Part shown: positions 6,901 through 14,267 of the stretch, piece by piece
How the letters are laid out: the number at the start of each line of letters is the position of its first letter
How positions within the stretch are numbered: the first letter of the stretch is position 1
Origin: an uncultured Eubacteriales bacterium
Lineage (GTDB): Bacteria; Bacillota; Clostridia; Lachnospirales; Lachnospiraceae
NCBI GenBank assembly: GCA_900549105.1
Contig: URND01000079.1
Coordinates: 1-14,267, forward strand
Reading direction: 5' to 3'
Length of the DNA stretch: 14,267 bases
The notes under the pieces: model-generated
What the model saw: only the letters and a program-made list of their open reading frames with translations
The model's database searches: none
What the model was told of the DNA's origin: nothing
Made by a program: the position numbers and the translations under genes

Positions 6901-7887
6901 ATGAAAAGTAATACGCCAACTATGAAAGATGTAGCAAAAGAAGCGGGCGTCGCTCTTGGAACCGTTTCAAAAGTATTCAACGGACTGCCTGTTGGGGACA
7001 GCTACCGGGCTAAAGTGGAAGCGGCTGCCAAAAAGCTGGGTTATCAGGTGAACCAGTACGCCAGAGGACTTCGGGCCGGCAAAACCTATACAGCAGCTCT
7101 AATCCTTCCGGCAGTGGACCATCCTTTTTTTTCCTCTCTGTCCCAGTACATCCACAATGCTCTTGCCAGGCAAGATTATCGGATGCTTTTATATTTGACT
7201 GACAGGCGTCCTGAGCAGGAGCAGGATTGTATCCGTATGGTCCAGCAAAACAAAGTAGACGGCGTTATCGCCCTGACTTACAATCCGCTGGTCATTGACC
7301 AGGATCTGCCTTTTGTCAGCATTGACCGCAGCCTCGGACCGGATATCCCCTGCGTAGCCACTGATAACTACAGCGGCGGAAAACTGGCTGCCGAAAAACT
7401 TTTGGAGCTTGGATGTAAGCATTTGGCTTTCCTGCGAACCGGGTCTCCCTATCCCGGCGAACCCGATAAGAGGGGAGACGGTTTTGAGATGGTTTGCCGC
7501 ACTAAAAATATTCCCTGCGACGTCCTGCGCCTGAACGGCGATGGAACAACAGAAAACTTTGTTGAGTTTTTTCTCTCCCATTCTATCGGAGGAAAGCTGG
7601 ATATCGACGGCATCTTCTGCTCCACCGATTTCCTGGCTGAACGCATCCGCAAAATTTTAGCAGACCTTAATATCCGAGTCCCGGAGGATGTCCAGATTAT
7701 TGGTTTTGACGGTATCCGTCAGTTTGGCACAGGCCGCCTGTTTTGTTCTACCATCATACAGCCCGTCGAAAAGCTGGCCGAAACCTGTGTAGAGCTTTTG
7801 TTGGCTTCTGACCGTTCCAATACGCCTTCTCTGGTATGCCTCCCCGGAGTCTACGCCCCCGGCGGCACTACATTGGAGGAATATTAA
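6901..7887 (+). CDS. LacI/GalR-family transcriptional regulator
   Basis: The 328-residue protein has an N-terminal helix-turn-helix (about 8-27, TMKDVAKEAGVALGTVSKVFNG), a hinge helix region (about 51-60, NQYARGLRAG) and a periplasmic-binding-protein-like effector domain from about 63 to the end, including IIGFDGI. It should bind as a dimer and release DNA when a sugar or sugar phosphate binds. The start is set by AGGAGA (6888-6893), seven bases upstream, and by the promoter at 6835-6863; an upstream in-frame extension lacks a ribosome binding site. Divergence from the GH32/ABC operon and the AACGTT sites between them suggest it controls that operon, and perhaps itself. It is the first gene of a four-gene unit running to 9964. 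Confidence 0.94.
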   Translation: MKSNTPTMKDVAKEAGVALGTVSKVFNGLPVGDSYRAKVEAAAKKLGYQVNQYARGLRAGKTYTAALILPAVDHPFFSSLSQYIHNALARQDYRMLLYLTDRRPEQEQDCIRMVQQNKVDGVIALTYNPLVIDQDLPFVSIDRSLGPDIPCVATDNYSGGKLAAEKLLELGCKHLAFLRTGSPYPGEPDKRGDGFEMVCRTKNIPCDVLRLNGDGTTENFVEFFLSHSIGGKLDIDGIFCSTDFLAERIRKILADLNIRVPEDVQIIGFDGIRQFGTGRLFCSTIIQPVEKLAETCVELLLASDRSNTPSLVCLPGVYAPGGTTLEEY

Positions 7888-8607
7888 ATGGCAAGCGAAT
7901 ATTTAAAATGGAAATACCGGGATGTGAAACCGGATGAGCCGGTCACCCTGACATCCGCCGAGAAAAGAAAGAACTGGTGGCATTACCATAAATGGCATGT
8001 ATTCTTAGGGATTGTCCTTTTAGTATCTCTGGCAAGTATCGGCTGGCACGCAATGGGTTTTGGCGAAACCCTGCCGGATTACCGGATTGCTTATGTTGGA
8101 ACGAATCCATTGCCGGATGACACCGTTTCCGCCATTGAAAATGTCTTTGCCTCCCTGGGCGAAGATTTAAACGGCGATAAAAAAGTATCGGTACTTCTAA
8201 CCCAATATGCCGGCGGGGAAGACGCGGAAGCTGTCTACGCCGCCAATATGTCGCTGATGGGCGACCTGCTGGAATGTCAGAGCTATTTTTTCCTGTTGGA
8301 AGACCCGGAACGGTTCCAGGAGGAATATCATTCCCTGTGCCGTTTGGATGGTTCTCTCCCGGAAGATTATGATAATTCGATAAACGAAACCTGCCTTGCC
8401 TGGAACCAATGTCCCGTCCTTACCGCAAATGACCTTGGCGCCTATTCTTACAGTCTGCTCGGCGAAACATTCACCGGAGACAATAATTCGTTGATAGAGC
8501 CGCTCTTTTTAGGACGGCGGGGTTTTTGGACAGAAAAAACGACAGAATATCCGGAAGGCTGCGAAGCCTTATGGAAACGAATAACGGAAGGAGCTTATAT
8601 ATCATGA
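7888..8607 (+). CDS. Conserved-looking single-pass membrane protein of unknown function
   Basis: The 239-residue protein has a polar, Trp/Lys-rich cytoplasmic N-terminus (WKYRDVKPDEPVTLT... at 8-23, then KRKNWWHYHKWH at 26-37), one membrane helix (about 38-58) and an exported remainder of about 180 residues. The positive side before the helix predicts N-in, C-out. The outer part is acidic and contains LGEDLNGDKKVSVLL, which resembles a calcium-loop sequence but is not a clear EF-hand. From memory, proteins with a similar opening occur as hypotheticals in other Clostridia; I cannot verify this. Its ATG directly follows the regulator's stop codon, with GGAGGA at 7875-7880 inside the regulator gene, so it is co-transcribed and probably translationally coupled. 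Function is unknown. Confidence 0.85.
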   Translation: MASEYLKWKYRDVKPDEPVTLTSAEKRKNWWHYHKWHVFLGIVLLVSLASIGWHAMGFGETLPDYRIAYVGTNPLPDDTVSAIENVFASLGEDLNGDKKVSVLLTQYAGGEDAEAVYAANMSLMGDLLECQSYFFLLEDPERFQEEYHSLCRLDGSLPEDYDNSINETCLAWNQCPVLTANDLGAYSYSLLGETFTGDNNSLIEPLFLGRRGFWTEKTTEYPEGCEALWKRITEGAYIS

Positions 8608-9200
8608 AAAAAATCCTTTTTTTCCTGCTTGCAGCCATTTTCTGCTTTAGTCTGACAGCCTGCGGCGAAACTCCCGCGCCGGAAAAAGCGGCAGATGGAA
8701 CTCCCTGGAGTGAAGACTGGGTAACGATCAGCAATGTTATGGGCGTTGATACTCCGGAGGGATTAACTCTCCGGGACAATAAAGATGCCCTGGCAGCAAG
8801 CGGCATGTACTATTCCACCTGGTCTATCGGCGAAGAATCTTCTTATATGGATAAAACAGAGGAGGGAGAAAAAGAAGTCACTATTTATGATGCGCAGGTC
8901 TTTCTTCTGCTGTCCGGCTCTTCCTCTGTGGAAGAAACGGAGAAAAACAGAGAGGAATGGCTCGCCATGGCTGACGAGCACTACCAAATTGACAGCAAAG
9001 AGACCGGCACCTGGAATGGCCAGGAATTCACATTAATCTCCTATTGGCTTACCGACAGCCCTTATGCCAGAGGCGCTTCTGCCTTTGGAATTTACGGAAA
9101 TTATGCTGTCATTGCAGAATTTTCCTGTCAGGAATCTTTCGAAGGAGAGCCAAGGGAATATCTGGACACATTTCTTAAACATTGTCATTACGGAGCATGA
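8604..9200 (+). CDS. Small lipoprotein of unknown function
   Basis: The start at 8604 gives a 198-residue protein with a lipoprotein signal peptide (MKKILFF, hydrophobic core, lipobox LTAC with cysteine 20). An upstream in-frame ATG at 8526 would bury the signal and is rejected. AAGGAG at 8588-8593 supports the start, and its ATG overlaps the preceding stop codon (ATGA). After the lipid anchor comes an acidic globular domain of about 170 residues rich in Glu, Tyr and Trp, ending with LDTFLKHCHYGA. I recognise no enzyme motif. Being anchored on the outer membrane face, it could contact the exported part of the preceding gene's product; that is inference. Confidence 0.85.
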   Translation: MKKILFFLLAAIFCFSLTACGETPAPEKAADGTPWSEDWVTISNVMGVDTPEGLTLRDNKDALAASGMYYSTWSIGEESSYMDKTEEGEKEVTIYDAQVFLLLSGSSSVEETEKNREEWLAMADEHYQIDSKETGTWNGQEFTLISYWLTDSPYARGASAFGIYGNYAVIAEFSCQESFEGEPREYLDTFLKHCHYGA

Positions 9201-9214
9201 GAAAGGAGAATACT

Positions 9215-9964
9215 ATGGGACTTTTTATTTCAGACAATCATGATTATGATGAAAATGTCCGTCAAACGGGATTTCAGCGTTACAAGCAGCTTTTATCCTT
9301 TCATTTCGGAAGCTGGCTGAAAATCAACCTGCTGACCATAGTTGGTTTTTTACCTCTGGCTTTCGGAATTCTTTATGCCCTGCTCAGCTCCAGCATCCTG
9401 GTTTTACTGCCCTGCTCAATCCTCGGCGGAGCAATCTCCGGGCCCTTCCTGGCCGGTTTATATGATTCCATTCTCCGGGGGCTCAGAGACGACCCGCAAA
9501 ATGTTTGGAAAAGTTATCGGCGTTCCTGGAGACAAAACTGGAAAGAGAGTATAATCCCCGGCATGCTGACGGGGCTGATGATCGGATTGCTTGCCTTTAT
9601 GGGCATGCTGTTTTGGTGGGCCCAAACGCCGCCCAGTTTAGGAACCATATTGCTGTACCTTTTTTCCTCTACGCTCTTTCTGATGATAAGCATGCTCTAC
9701 TGGCCCCAGCTGGTACTATTTGAACAGTCAATATTTATTCGATTAAAAAACTGTATGCTGTTTGTCATTACATATTTTTGGCGGATTGCAGCCATTTCAC
9801 TTTTACAACTTGCCTATTGGGCAGTACATGTACTCTTTGCCCCCTGGACGGTGCTTCTCCTGCCCTTCCTCGGGATTTGGTATATTGTCTTCCTGTCACA
9901 ATTTCTCATCTACAAAAAGATGGATGAAGCATTTCATATTGAAGAGCAGTTTGAGATATCATGA
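9215..9964 (+). CDS. Polytopic membrane protein, DUF624/YesL-like
   Basis: The start at 9215 follows AAAGGAG (9202-9208) and gives 249 residues; the longer open frame from 9182 overlaps the preceding gene and is not needed. There are about six hydrophobic segments: roughly 36-58, 60-84, 112-134, 143-165, 188-211 and 212-232. A long basic cytoplasmic loop (about 85-112, SILRGLRDDPQNVWKSYRRS...) sits after the second. This topology and the loop resemble the DUF624 (YesL) family, which often sits beside sugar ABC importers and has no proven biochemical role. The assignment is from pattern memory and moderately sure. It is the last gene before a strong terminator. Confidence 0.8.
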   Translation: MGLFISDNHDYDENVRQTGFQRYKQLLSFHFGSWLKINLLTIVGFLPLAFGILYALLSSSILVLLPCSILGGAISGPFLAGLYDSILRGLRDDPQNVWKSYRRSWRQNWKESIIPGMLTGLMIGLLAFMGMLFWWAQTPPSLGTILLYLFSSTLFLMISMLYWPQLVLFEQSIFIRLKNCMLFVITYFWRIAAISLLQLAYWAVHVLFAPWTVLLLPFLGIWYIVFLSQFLIYKKMDEAFHIEEQFEIS

Positions 9965-9982
9965 ATTTTCTTTTTCAGATAT

Positions 9983-10024
9983 AACGCAAGCAGCACGACA
10001 ACTCCATGTCATGCTGCTTGCGTT
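9983..10024. terminator. Bidirectional terminator between convergent units
   Basis: AACGCAAGCAGCA (9983-9995) pairs with TGCTGCTTGCGTT (10012-10024), a 13-bp stem extended by three more pairs after one mismatch, followed on the plus strand by TATTTT. It closes the regulator unit. Its right arm overlaps the stop codon of the minus-strand gene at 10024. On the minus strand the run of Ts is weaker. Confidence 0.85.
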
Positions 10025-10329
10025 TATTTTAAATTATTTACTTGAGGTGTATACGCTTTACCTTTCCAATACCACCATTTCAACTTTTCCGGCTCAGGCG
10101 ATTCATGCTCTGCATAGTAAACGGCCAGCCGGAAAACATACAAAATACACCGGTCTTCCTGAAAACCTTTAAACAGACAATCCTTTATATATAACTCTTC
10201 CGGGTCCTTTCCCTTCAAATCCTCAATGGTCTCAATTCCGATATGATGTAAATGCTGCTCTATATTTTTCCCTATACCGGGAATCGTTTTTAAATCGCTG
10301 TTATCTCTTTTTCTATTTGCCATTCTCAT
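10024..10329 (-). CDS. Cdd1-like helix-hairpin-helix protein
   Basis: This 101-residue protein has a helix-hairpin-helix with IPGIGKNIEQ (16-25) and then IETIEDLKGKDPEELY (32-47), followed by EDRCILYVFRLAVYYAE and EKLKWWYWKG. The order and spacing match the Cdd1 ('pathogenicity locus') family, named after a gene bordering the toxin locus of Clostridioides difficile. The HhH usually binds DNA without sequence preference; the family's function is not established. Two ATGs (10329 and 10323) and an upstream GTG (10344) compete. AAGGGGG at 10335-10341 lies between the GTG and the ATGs, so I chose 10329. It has its own likely promoter and is not part of the sugar locus. Confidence 0.85.
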   Translation of the reverse strand: MRMANRKRDNSDLKTIPGIGKNIEQHLHHIGIETIEDLKGKDPEELYIKDCLFKGFQEDRCILYVFRLAVYYAEHESPEPEKLKWWYWKGKAYTPQVNNLK

Positions 10330-10359
10330 TTTAACCCCCTTCACATATATTCTGAGTAT

Positions 10360-10365
10360 ATTATA
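10360..10365 (-). promoter_or_regulatory. Possible -10 box for the Cdd1-like gene
   Basis: A perfect TATAAT lies on the minus strand 30 bases upstream of the chosen start codon. The matching -35 region, TATCAA 17 bases further on, is weak. Position and A/T richness make a promoter plausible. Confidence 0.5.
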
Positions 10366-10519
10366 TCATAAAACATTTCTTTTGATAGATTCTTTATCTT
10401 TCCCTAATCCTTTTTATAGTCTTTTAATTTGTTGAACACATTTTCTTCACATTTTATGTGTATTATATAACCATACCGAATAACAAAAGCAAAGAAGTAA
10501 AATAACATTATCCCCTCTT
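10366..10519. other. A/T-rich intergenic stretch without a gene
   Basis: No credible gene is visible here. It holds a short inverted repeat, CACAT-TTT-ATGTG (10448-10460), and TATAAC (10466-10471), which could be a plus-strand -10 box but lacks a convincing -35. An A-rich run leads into the hairpin at 10520. Confidence 0.5.
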
Positions 10520-10549
10520 AAAAGCCGAAGATTCACCTCTTCGGCTTTT
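10520..10549. terminator. Strong hairpin, bidirectional terminator type
   Basis: AAAAGCCGAAGA (10520-10531) pairs perfectly with TCTTCGGCTTTT (10538-10549) around a six-base loop. It has T runs in both directions. On the minus strand it would be a second stop after the surface-protein gene. On the plus strand no gene precedes it, so it is either a back-up or the end of a short non-coding transcript. Confidence 0.8.
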
Positions 10550-10580
10550 GTATGTGTATCCGGCACCGCCGGGCCTACAG

Positions 10581-10623
10581 CAAAAACTGCCCCTTTTCCG
10601 CACGGAAAAATGGGCAGTTTTTG
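10581..10623 (-). terminator. Terminator of the surface-protein gene
   Basis: CAAAAACTGCCC (10581-10592) pairs with GGGCAGTTTTTG (10612-10623). The inner arms TTTTCC and GGAAAA pair as well, so nearly the whole element folds into one long hairpin with a run of five Ts. It lies 47 bases after the stop codon of the large minus-strand gene. Confidence 0.85.
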
Positions 10624-10670
10624 TATGCTCCTTCGGGTGCCCCCTATGTCAGATGCTCCGCATGGGCGCG

Positions 10671-13600
10671 CTATTCTGTCTGTTTGATAACGAAATAGTA
10701 AGGAACCCTCATTTCGACAGCAACAGAATCCTCGTTCTCTTTCACATAAAGCATCAGGCAGAAGCTTCCAGGCGTCTGACCGGCAAGTCCAACTTCCAGC
10801 TTATCTCCAACAGGCGACGTATTCCAGCCTGTTTCGATATATTCCCCGGTGCTCTCCGATTTACGGAGAAGCTTCGCCTCGATGAAATAACCATCCAGGT
10901 TTTCCCTCTTGATATCCAACTTCAGAGTATCCTGAGTTGTCAAAACTCTCTGCGCCCCTTCTGATTTCAGGGAAGGTATCTGTTTTTCTGCGGACTTAAA
11001 AATCACTTGCTGCAGTTCACCCACCGTATCTCCCTTCACCGGGGCTTTGCCCGCCTTTGACGGTGAAACCAGCCACTCAGCGGCAAATTCATATTGGGCC
11101 TCTTCCTTAGGGAATAACGCGGACTCCAAGGTAAGGCTGACCTTCTTCTCTGTATTCAGCAGAGACAGTGGAACAATAAAGGACTCCTTGTTTTTGTACA
11201 AATAAGTCGTTTCGCCGCCAATCACCGCCTTAATCCGGGCATCCGCAGGCAGGACAGGATTGTTCGCAGGCTTCAGAATCAGCGCCGAAGCACGGTCATC
11301 CCACTTGGAAGCCGCCGCACTTCCCTCAACATTGAAAGTGCATGTAAAACTGTTGGTCAAACCATTACCGTTTGTTTCCTCCGGCGTAAGCCCAAAGGTT
11401 TTATCCTTCATGGAAACCTTCACCGATGATTTTATCGCCGGAGCATCCACAGCTTCTGCTTTATTACTATGGGCCGCTTCAAGCGTCATATTTAGTTCAT
11501 TTCCGGAATACCCGTCAGCACTCCAGGAAAAGTCCACAATAAACTGATAGTTCAGATTAACGTACTCCTCGCCTGTTCCAAGCGCAGGAACAGCGTATGC
11601 AGCGGCTCCGTTTTCGCCCATCTTCTGGAAAGCTGTCAGCGGTACCTCGCTGGTTTCATTAGCAACACGATAATACCAGTAGTTCTTTGCTCCATTAGTC
11701 TGACGTTCCAAAAGGATAATGGTTGTCCCTGCCGGAATATTAGAATCGAAGGTCAATTTCGGAACATTATAAAAATCCGGAACATAATTATCAACCCTAA
11801 ACGCCGCGGTATAGGCGGAGTCCCGGCTGATAGCTGTCTGAGTACCCGTGATGGAAGAGAACACCTGCTTTGGCACAACCTCCGCTTTGACAGTCGGATT
11901 CTTTCTGGTCTCACCAATGTGAATGAGCAAATAGCTGTTATCCGGAATGTTCTGAATAGAAGGCTTGTCATTATCCGAATCATTTACTGACATGTCGTGC
12001 GGCCCTTCCACCTTATTCCCTCCAGTGTCTATTTTCCACCGCTGCGCAGTCACCGCATATTCGCCCTTGATAAGGTAATACCCATTTTTCAGTGTTAACT
12101 CCATCGTTATACCATTATCTGTATCGCTAGTCCCTTCTGCAAAATTAATCTTATAATCAATTCCGTCATCACATTCGACCTCAACCCGCACATTACCCGC
12201 AAAGAAATAGGCACTGTTTGCCCTTGTAATCTCAGAGGCATTGTAGTCATTCAGTTCCTCATAGCGCGCTTCCACGAAGTAGGTGGTATATGCGGTACCC
12301 ATAGTTTTAGTAAGTTCATCCACATTCTCCATGTAATCCCAAGCAACCTCAGAACTGCCGGAATAGTTGAGACGATATTGCGCCTTTGCCTCTTGCTTCC
12401 CACCCGCTTTATCAGTTAATTCAGTCGGGTCATTATCAAGCTTTTGAATAATCACTATGTTACTGCTTCCTGGCGGCGTATAGTCCGGCTTAGCAGGGGC
12501 TGGCTGGTCCGCCTTAGCTATGGTGTACTCAACGGAAGCGGTTACCGGATTTTGAGTATTTCCACCCGAATTTGCATCCGGCTTTGTGATGGACGCAGTA
12601 TATATACCCGCATGCAGCGGGATAGGATTCTGATCTGTCAGTAATGAATCCACCCCGGTATGGATATCTTTATTTATCCATTCCCCGGTGTATGTGACCG
12701 TCGGCGCATCTTCTCCCCAAGCCTCTTTATCATCAAGCGTCAGCGCAGCCCCATGGGTATAGCCGTCATACACCGTGTCCTCTGCGGAGAGGGTGGCATG
12801 GAGCGTTTGGCCGCCGCAGTCGCATATTCTCCGAAGGGTCTTTTCATCGTCAATTACATCGTAGGACCACCGATGGGAATCTTTGTGGTCGCAAACTTTC
12901 CATTTGGCGTACAGCGTCACCGTTTCCCCGGCTACAGTCGTAAGATTTTTAACTGACTGATTATCCCCATAAGAATTTCCGGTGCCGTCGGCATTTATAG
13001 TCCATCCCTCGAAGATATGCCCCGTATATTTGAACATGTTTTTGGCAAGATTCTTCTCCTGGTCATAATTGAAACTCTGGTCCTTCATGCTGCCGCTGTA
13101 GGTTTCGCCCACAGGCACATTGGGGTCAAAATGAACGAGGTATCCGTTTACCTTCCAAATGGCATAAAGCTTCAAAAGGGTTAGGTCTTTATGGTTTTTG
13201 CATATTTTACAACTTGTCTCTTCATAAATCCCCATACCCGGAAGATTTTCAGCAGTGAGGTCAATCATATCACCCACTGGATAATACTTGCTATTCGAGT
13301 CCTTCTCATCATACACTGCTGTCGTACACCAGCCCCTGATCTCATAGCCAGGGCGGTTGTAGAGAGCGCCCTCGACAGGGAATTGTAAATTAGGTTCACT
13401 ATACTCTGTAGCTGTATAGAGACCTGTACCGTCGGCGAAGTTCTCAAAGTAATGCACTTTATAGACTTCTTTCTCTTCAGAACGGCGGTGATCTCTGAAG
13501 TGGTCATGCGCAGAATCCAGAATATCTACCATAACTTCATCAATGAAAGACGGATTATCCATGTCGCCATAGATATCCACCTGGCCTCCGTTCACCATAG

Positions 13601-14267
13601 TGGCGTTTCCCGTTTTGATATACCCTCTAGGTTTCTTCAAAGGGAATTCTTGTTGAATATCATGCGGATGATTGTGGTACGCCTCATCACCAATGATGAC
13701 CCTTCCGCCTTCCACATCCATGCCGGCGCCATTAATGTCGGCAGCGGTATTTTCGCTTTCCTCTACGCAGTAGAAGGTGATAGTAGAAGTATCGCTGTCC
13801 AGATAGAAGCCGCCGCCCTTAATCCCGGCATTGTTATGCTCCACCACCGGGCAGCTTTCGTGCTTATATTCTTTATTATCAAAACTTGCATATTCGTTGT
13901 ATTTATTATCTCCCGCATAGGAAAATGGCTGTGGACTGCCATTCTCAACCGTATGATGCATCAGACAGCCGATTTCCACTGCAATTTTTGCTGATGTGGT
14001 ATTATCGCTTTTGACCGCCATGCCGCCGCCGTTTTTCGCCGCAGTATTGCAACCAAGGCTGCCGGAGAGCATCAATACAGCAGAATCCTCTTTGCTTGCG
14101 GAGATAAAGAAGCCGCCGCCGTCCATGGATGCGTGATTATAAGTAATCTCACCGTAAATCACATATACGTTACCCTCATTGACATAAACCCCGCCGCCGT
14201 TTTTGGCCTGGTTTCCGCCCTCTTCGCCGCCGACGGTTCCGCCCAGCATACGGAAGTTGCCGGCCGC
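10671..14267 (-). CDS. Large repeat-rich surface protein, N-terminus outside the window
   Basis: The frame is open to the right edge, so these 1198 residues are only the C-terminal part and the ATG at 14249 is internal. Counting from that ATG: 1-235 is a right-handed beta-helix-like region with recurring GGG/GAG-hydrophobic turns (NGGGVYV 18, DGGGFFI 44, NGGGMAV 74, KGGGFYL 145, NGAGMDV 174). Next come two InlB_B/Flg_new-like repeats (about 263-366 and 370-450, ending LYAIW and LYAKW). A Cys/His stretch follows (CDH at 453, CDCGG at 477), then an Ig-like segment ending EYTIAKADQP (about 484-582). The last 600 residues are beta-rich and include a divergent tandem duplication (about 815-945 and 966-1070). 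No LPXTG motif, S-layer domain or membrane helix is visible at the C-terminus, so attachment must lie upstream or the protein is secreted. A role in adhesion or cell-surface structure is inference. Confidence 0.85.
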   Translation of the reverse strand, partial: AAGNFRMLGGTVGGEEGGNQAKNGGGVYVNEGNVYVIYGEITYNHASMDGGGFFISASKEDSAVLMLSGSLGCNTAAKNGGGMAVKSDNTTSAKIAVEIGCLMHHTVENGSPQPFSYAGDNKYNEYASFDNKEYKHESCPVVEHNNAGIKGGGFYLDSDTSTITFYCVEESENTAADINGAGMDVEGGRVIIGDEAYHNHPHDIQQEFPLKKPRGYIKTGNATMVNGGQVDIYGDMDNPSFIDEVMVDILDSAHDHFRDHRRSEEKEVYKVHYFENFADGTGLYTATEYSEPNLQFPVEGALYNRPGYEIRGWCTTAVYDEKDSNSKYYPVGDMIDLTAENLPGMGIYEETSCKICKNHKDLTLLKLYAIWKVNGYLVHFDPNVPVGETYSGSMKDQSFNYDQEKNLAKNMFKYTGHIFEGWTINADGTGNSYGDNQSVKNLTTVAGETVTLYAKWKVCDHKDSHRWSYDVIDDEKTLRRICDCGGQTLHATLSAEDTVYDGYTHGAALTLDDKEAWGEDAPTVTYTGEWINKDIHTGVDSLLTDQNPIPLHAGIYTASITKPDANSGGNTQNPVTASVEYTIAKADQPAPAKPDYTPPGSSNIVIIQKLDNDPTELTDKAGGKQEAKAQYRLNYSGSSEVAWDYMENVDELTKTMGTAYTTYFVEARYEELNDYNASEITRANSAYFFAGNVRVEVECDDGIDYKINFAEGTSDTDNGITMELTLKNGYYLIKGEYAVTAQRWKIDTGGNKVEGPHDMSVNDSDNDKPSIQNIPDNSYLLIHIGETRKNPTVKAEVVPKQVFSSITGTQTAISRDSAYTAAFRVDNYVPDFYNVPKLTFDSNIPAGTTIILLERQTNGAKNYWYYRVANETSEVPLTAFQKMGENGAAAYAVPALGTGEEYVNLNYQFIVDFSWSADGYSGNELNMTLEAAHSNKAEAVDAPAIKSSVKVSMKDKTFGLTPEETNGNGLTNSFTCTFNVEGSAAASKWDDRASALILKPANNPVLPADARIKAVIGGETTYLYKNKESFIVPLSLLNTEKKVSLTLESALFPKEEAQYEFAAEWLVSPSKAGKAPVKGDTVGELQQVIFKSAEKQIPSLKSEGAQRVLTTQDTLKLDIKRENLDGYFIEAKLLRKSESTGEYIETGWNTSPVGDKLEVGLAGQTPGSFCLMLYVKENEDSVAVEMRVPYYFVIKQTE
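11040..11807 (-). repeat. Divergent tandem domain duplication in the surface protein
   Basis: Two segments (11415-11807 and 11040-11354) share the same order of features: IPAG or LPAD, then an aromatic strand (NYWYYR / TTYLYK), then EVPLTAF or IVPLSLL, then YQFIVDFSW or YEFAAEWLV, then a short G/K turn. Identity is low, and I made the match by eye. Confidence 0.45.
12900..13463 (-). repeat. Two InlB_B/Flg_new-like protein repeats
   Basis: The copies end in the hallmark LYAIWK (near 13152) and LYAKWK (near 12900), each with an upstream GYEIRGW or GHIFEGW segment. The first copy is longer and carries an insertion with three cysteines or histidines (CKICKNH). Such repeats adopt a small beta-grasp-like fold in Firmicutes surface proteins. 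Confidence 0.75.

Noticed and set aside
9762..10172. 136-codon plus-strand open frame running through the terminator at 9983-10024
   Set aside because: It overlaps the DUF624-like gene in another frame, crosses a strong terminator, and runs antisense to the Cdd1-like gene.
10024..10329. Toxin or pathogenicity locus because of the Cdd1-like gene
   Set aside because: The family name reflects only where the first member was found. No toxin, holin or toxin regulator is present here, and the gene is widespread in harmless bacteria.
13452..13994. 180-codon plus-strand open frame with hydrophobic stretches inside the surface-protein gene
   Set aside because: The hydrophobic look comes from complementing the Gly/Asp-rich and Asn-rich codons of the beta-helix region. 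There is no start signal or terminator.

Overview
The window looks like a chromosomal segment of a gut-type member of the Clostridia, most likely Lachnospiraceae or a relative. This rests on strong AGGAGG-type ribosome binding sites, sigma-A promoters of the Firmicutes type, a CUT1 sugar importer of the LplABC/YtcP class without its own ATPase, a Cdd1-family protein, and a giant InlB-repeat surface protein. The species assignment is inference. I see no RNA genes, CRISPR arrays, insertion sequences or phage genes.

Layout. (1) 2-682 (+): the C-terminal 60% of a CUT1-type ABC ATPase (MsmX/MsmK/UgpC class), cut by the window edge. (2) 820-1416 (+): a small metallophosphoesterase with an unusual first motif. 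A strong bidirectional terminator follows at 1418-1457. (3) 6564 down to 1460 (-): a four-gene sugar operon in the order permease, permease, solute-binding lipoprotein, GH32 beta-fructosidase. (4) 6565-6900: a divergent regulatory region with two overlapping sigma-A promoters driving the operon, one near-consensus promoter driving the regulator, and AACGTT-centred candidate operators, including a 14-base element present in inverted orientation at both ends. (5) 6901-9964 (+): a LacI-family regulator, then three tightly packed genes for a single-pass membrane protein, a lipoprotein and a polytopic membrane protein, ending at a terminator (9983-10024). (6) 10329 down to 10024 (-): a Cdd1-like helix-hairpin-helix protein. 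(7) 10345-10670: an intergenic region with two strong hairpins. (8) From the right edge down to 10671 (-): the C-terminal 1198 residues of a large repeat-rich surface protein, whose start lies outside the window.

How the genes work together (inference). The lipoprotein and two permeases import a fructose-containing saccharide, probably powered by a shared MsmX-like ATPase such as the one at the left edge. The intracellular GH32 enzyme cleaves off fructosyl units. The LacI-family protein probably represses the divergent operon, and possibly itself, through the AACGTT sites until the sugar or a breakdown product binds. The three membrane-associated genes behind the regulator share its transcription unit. 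They have no assigned function and are the least understood part of the locus.
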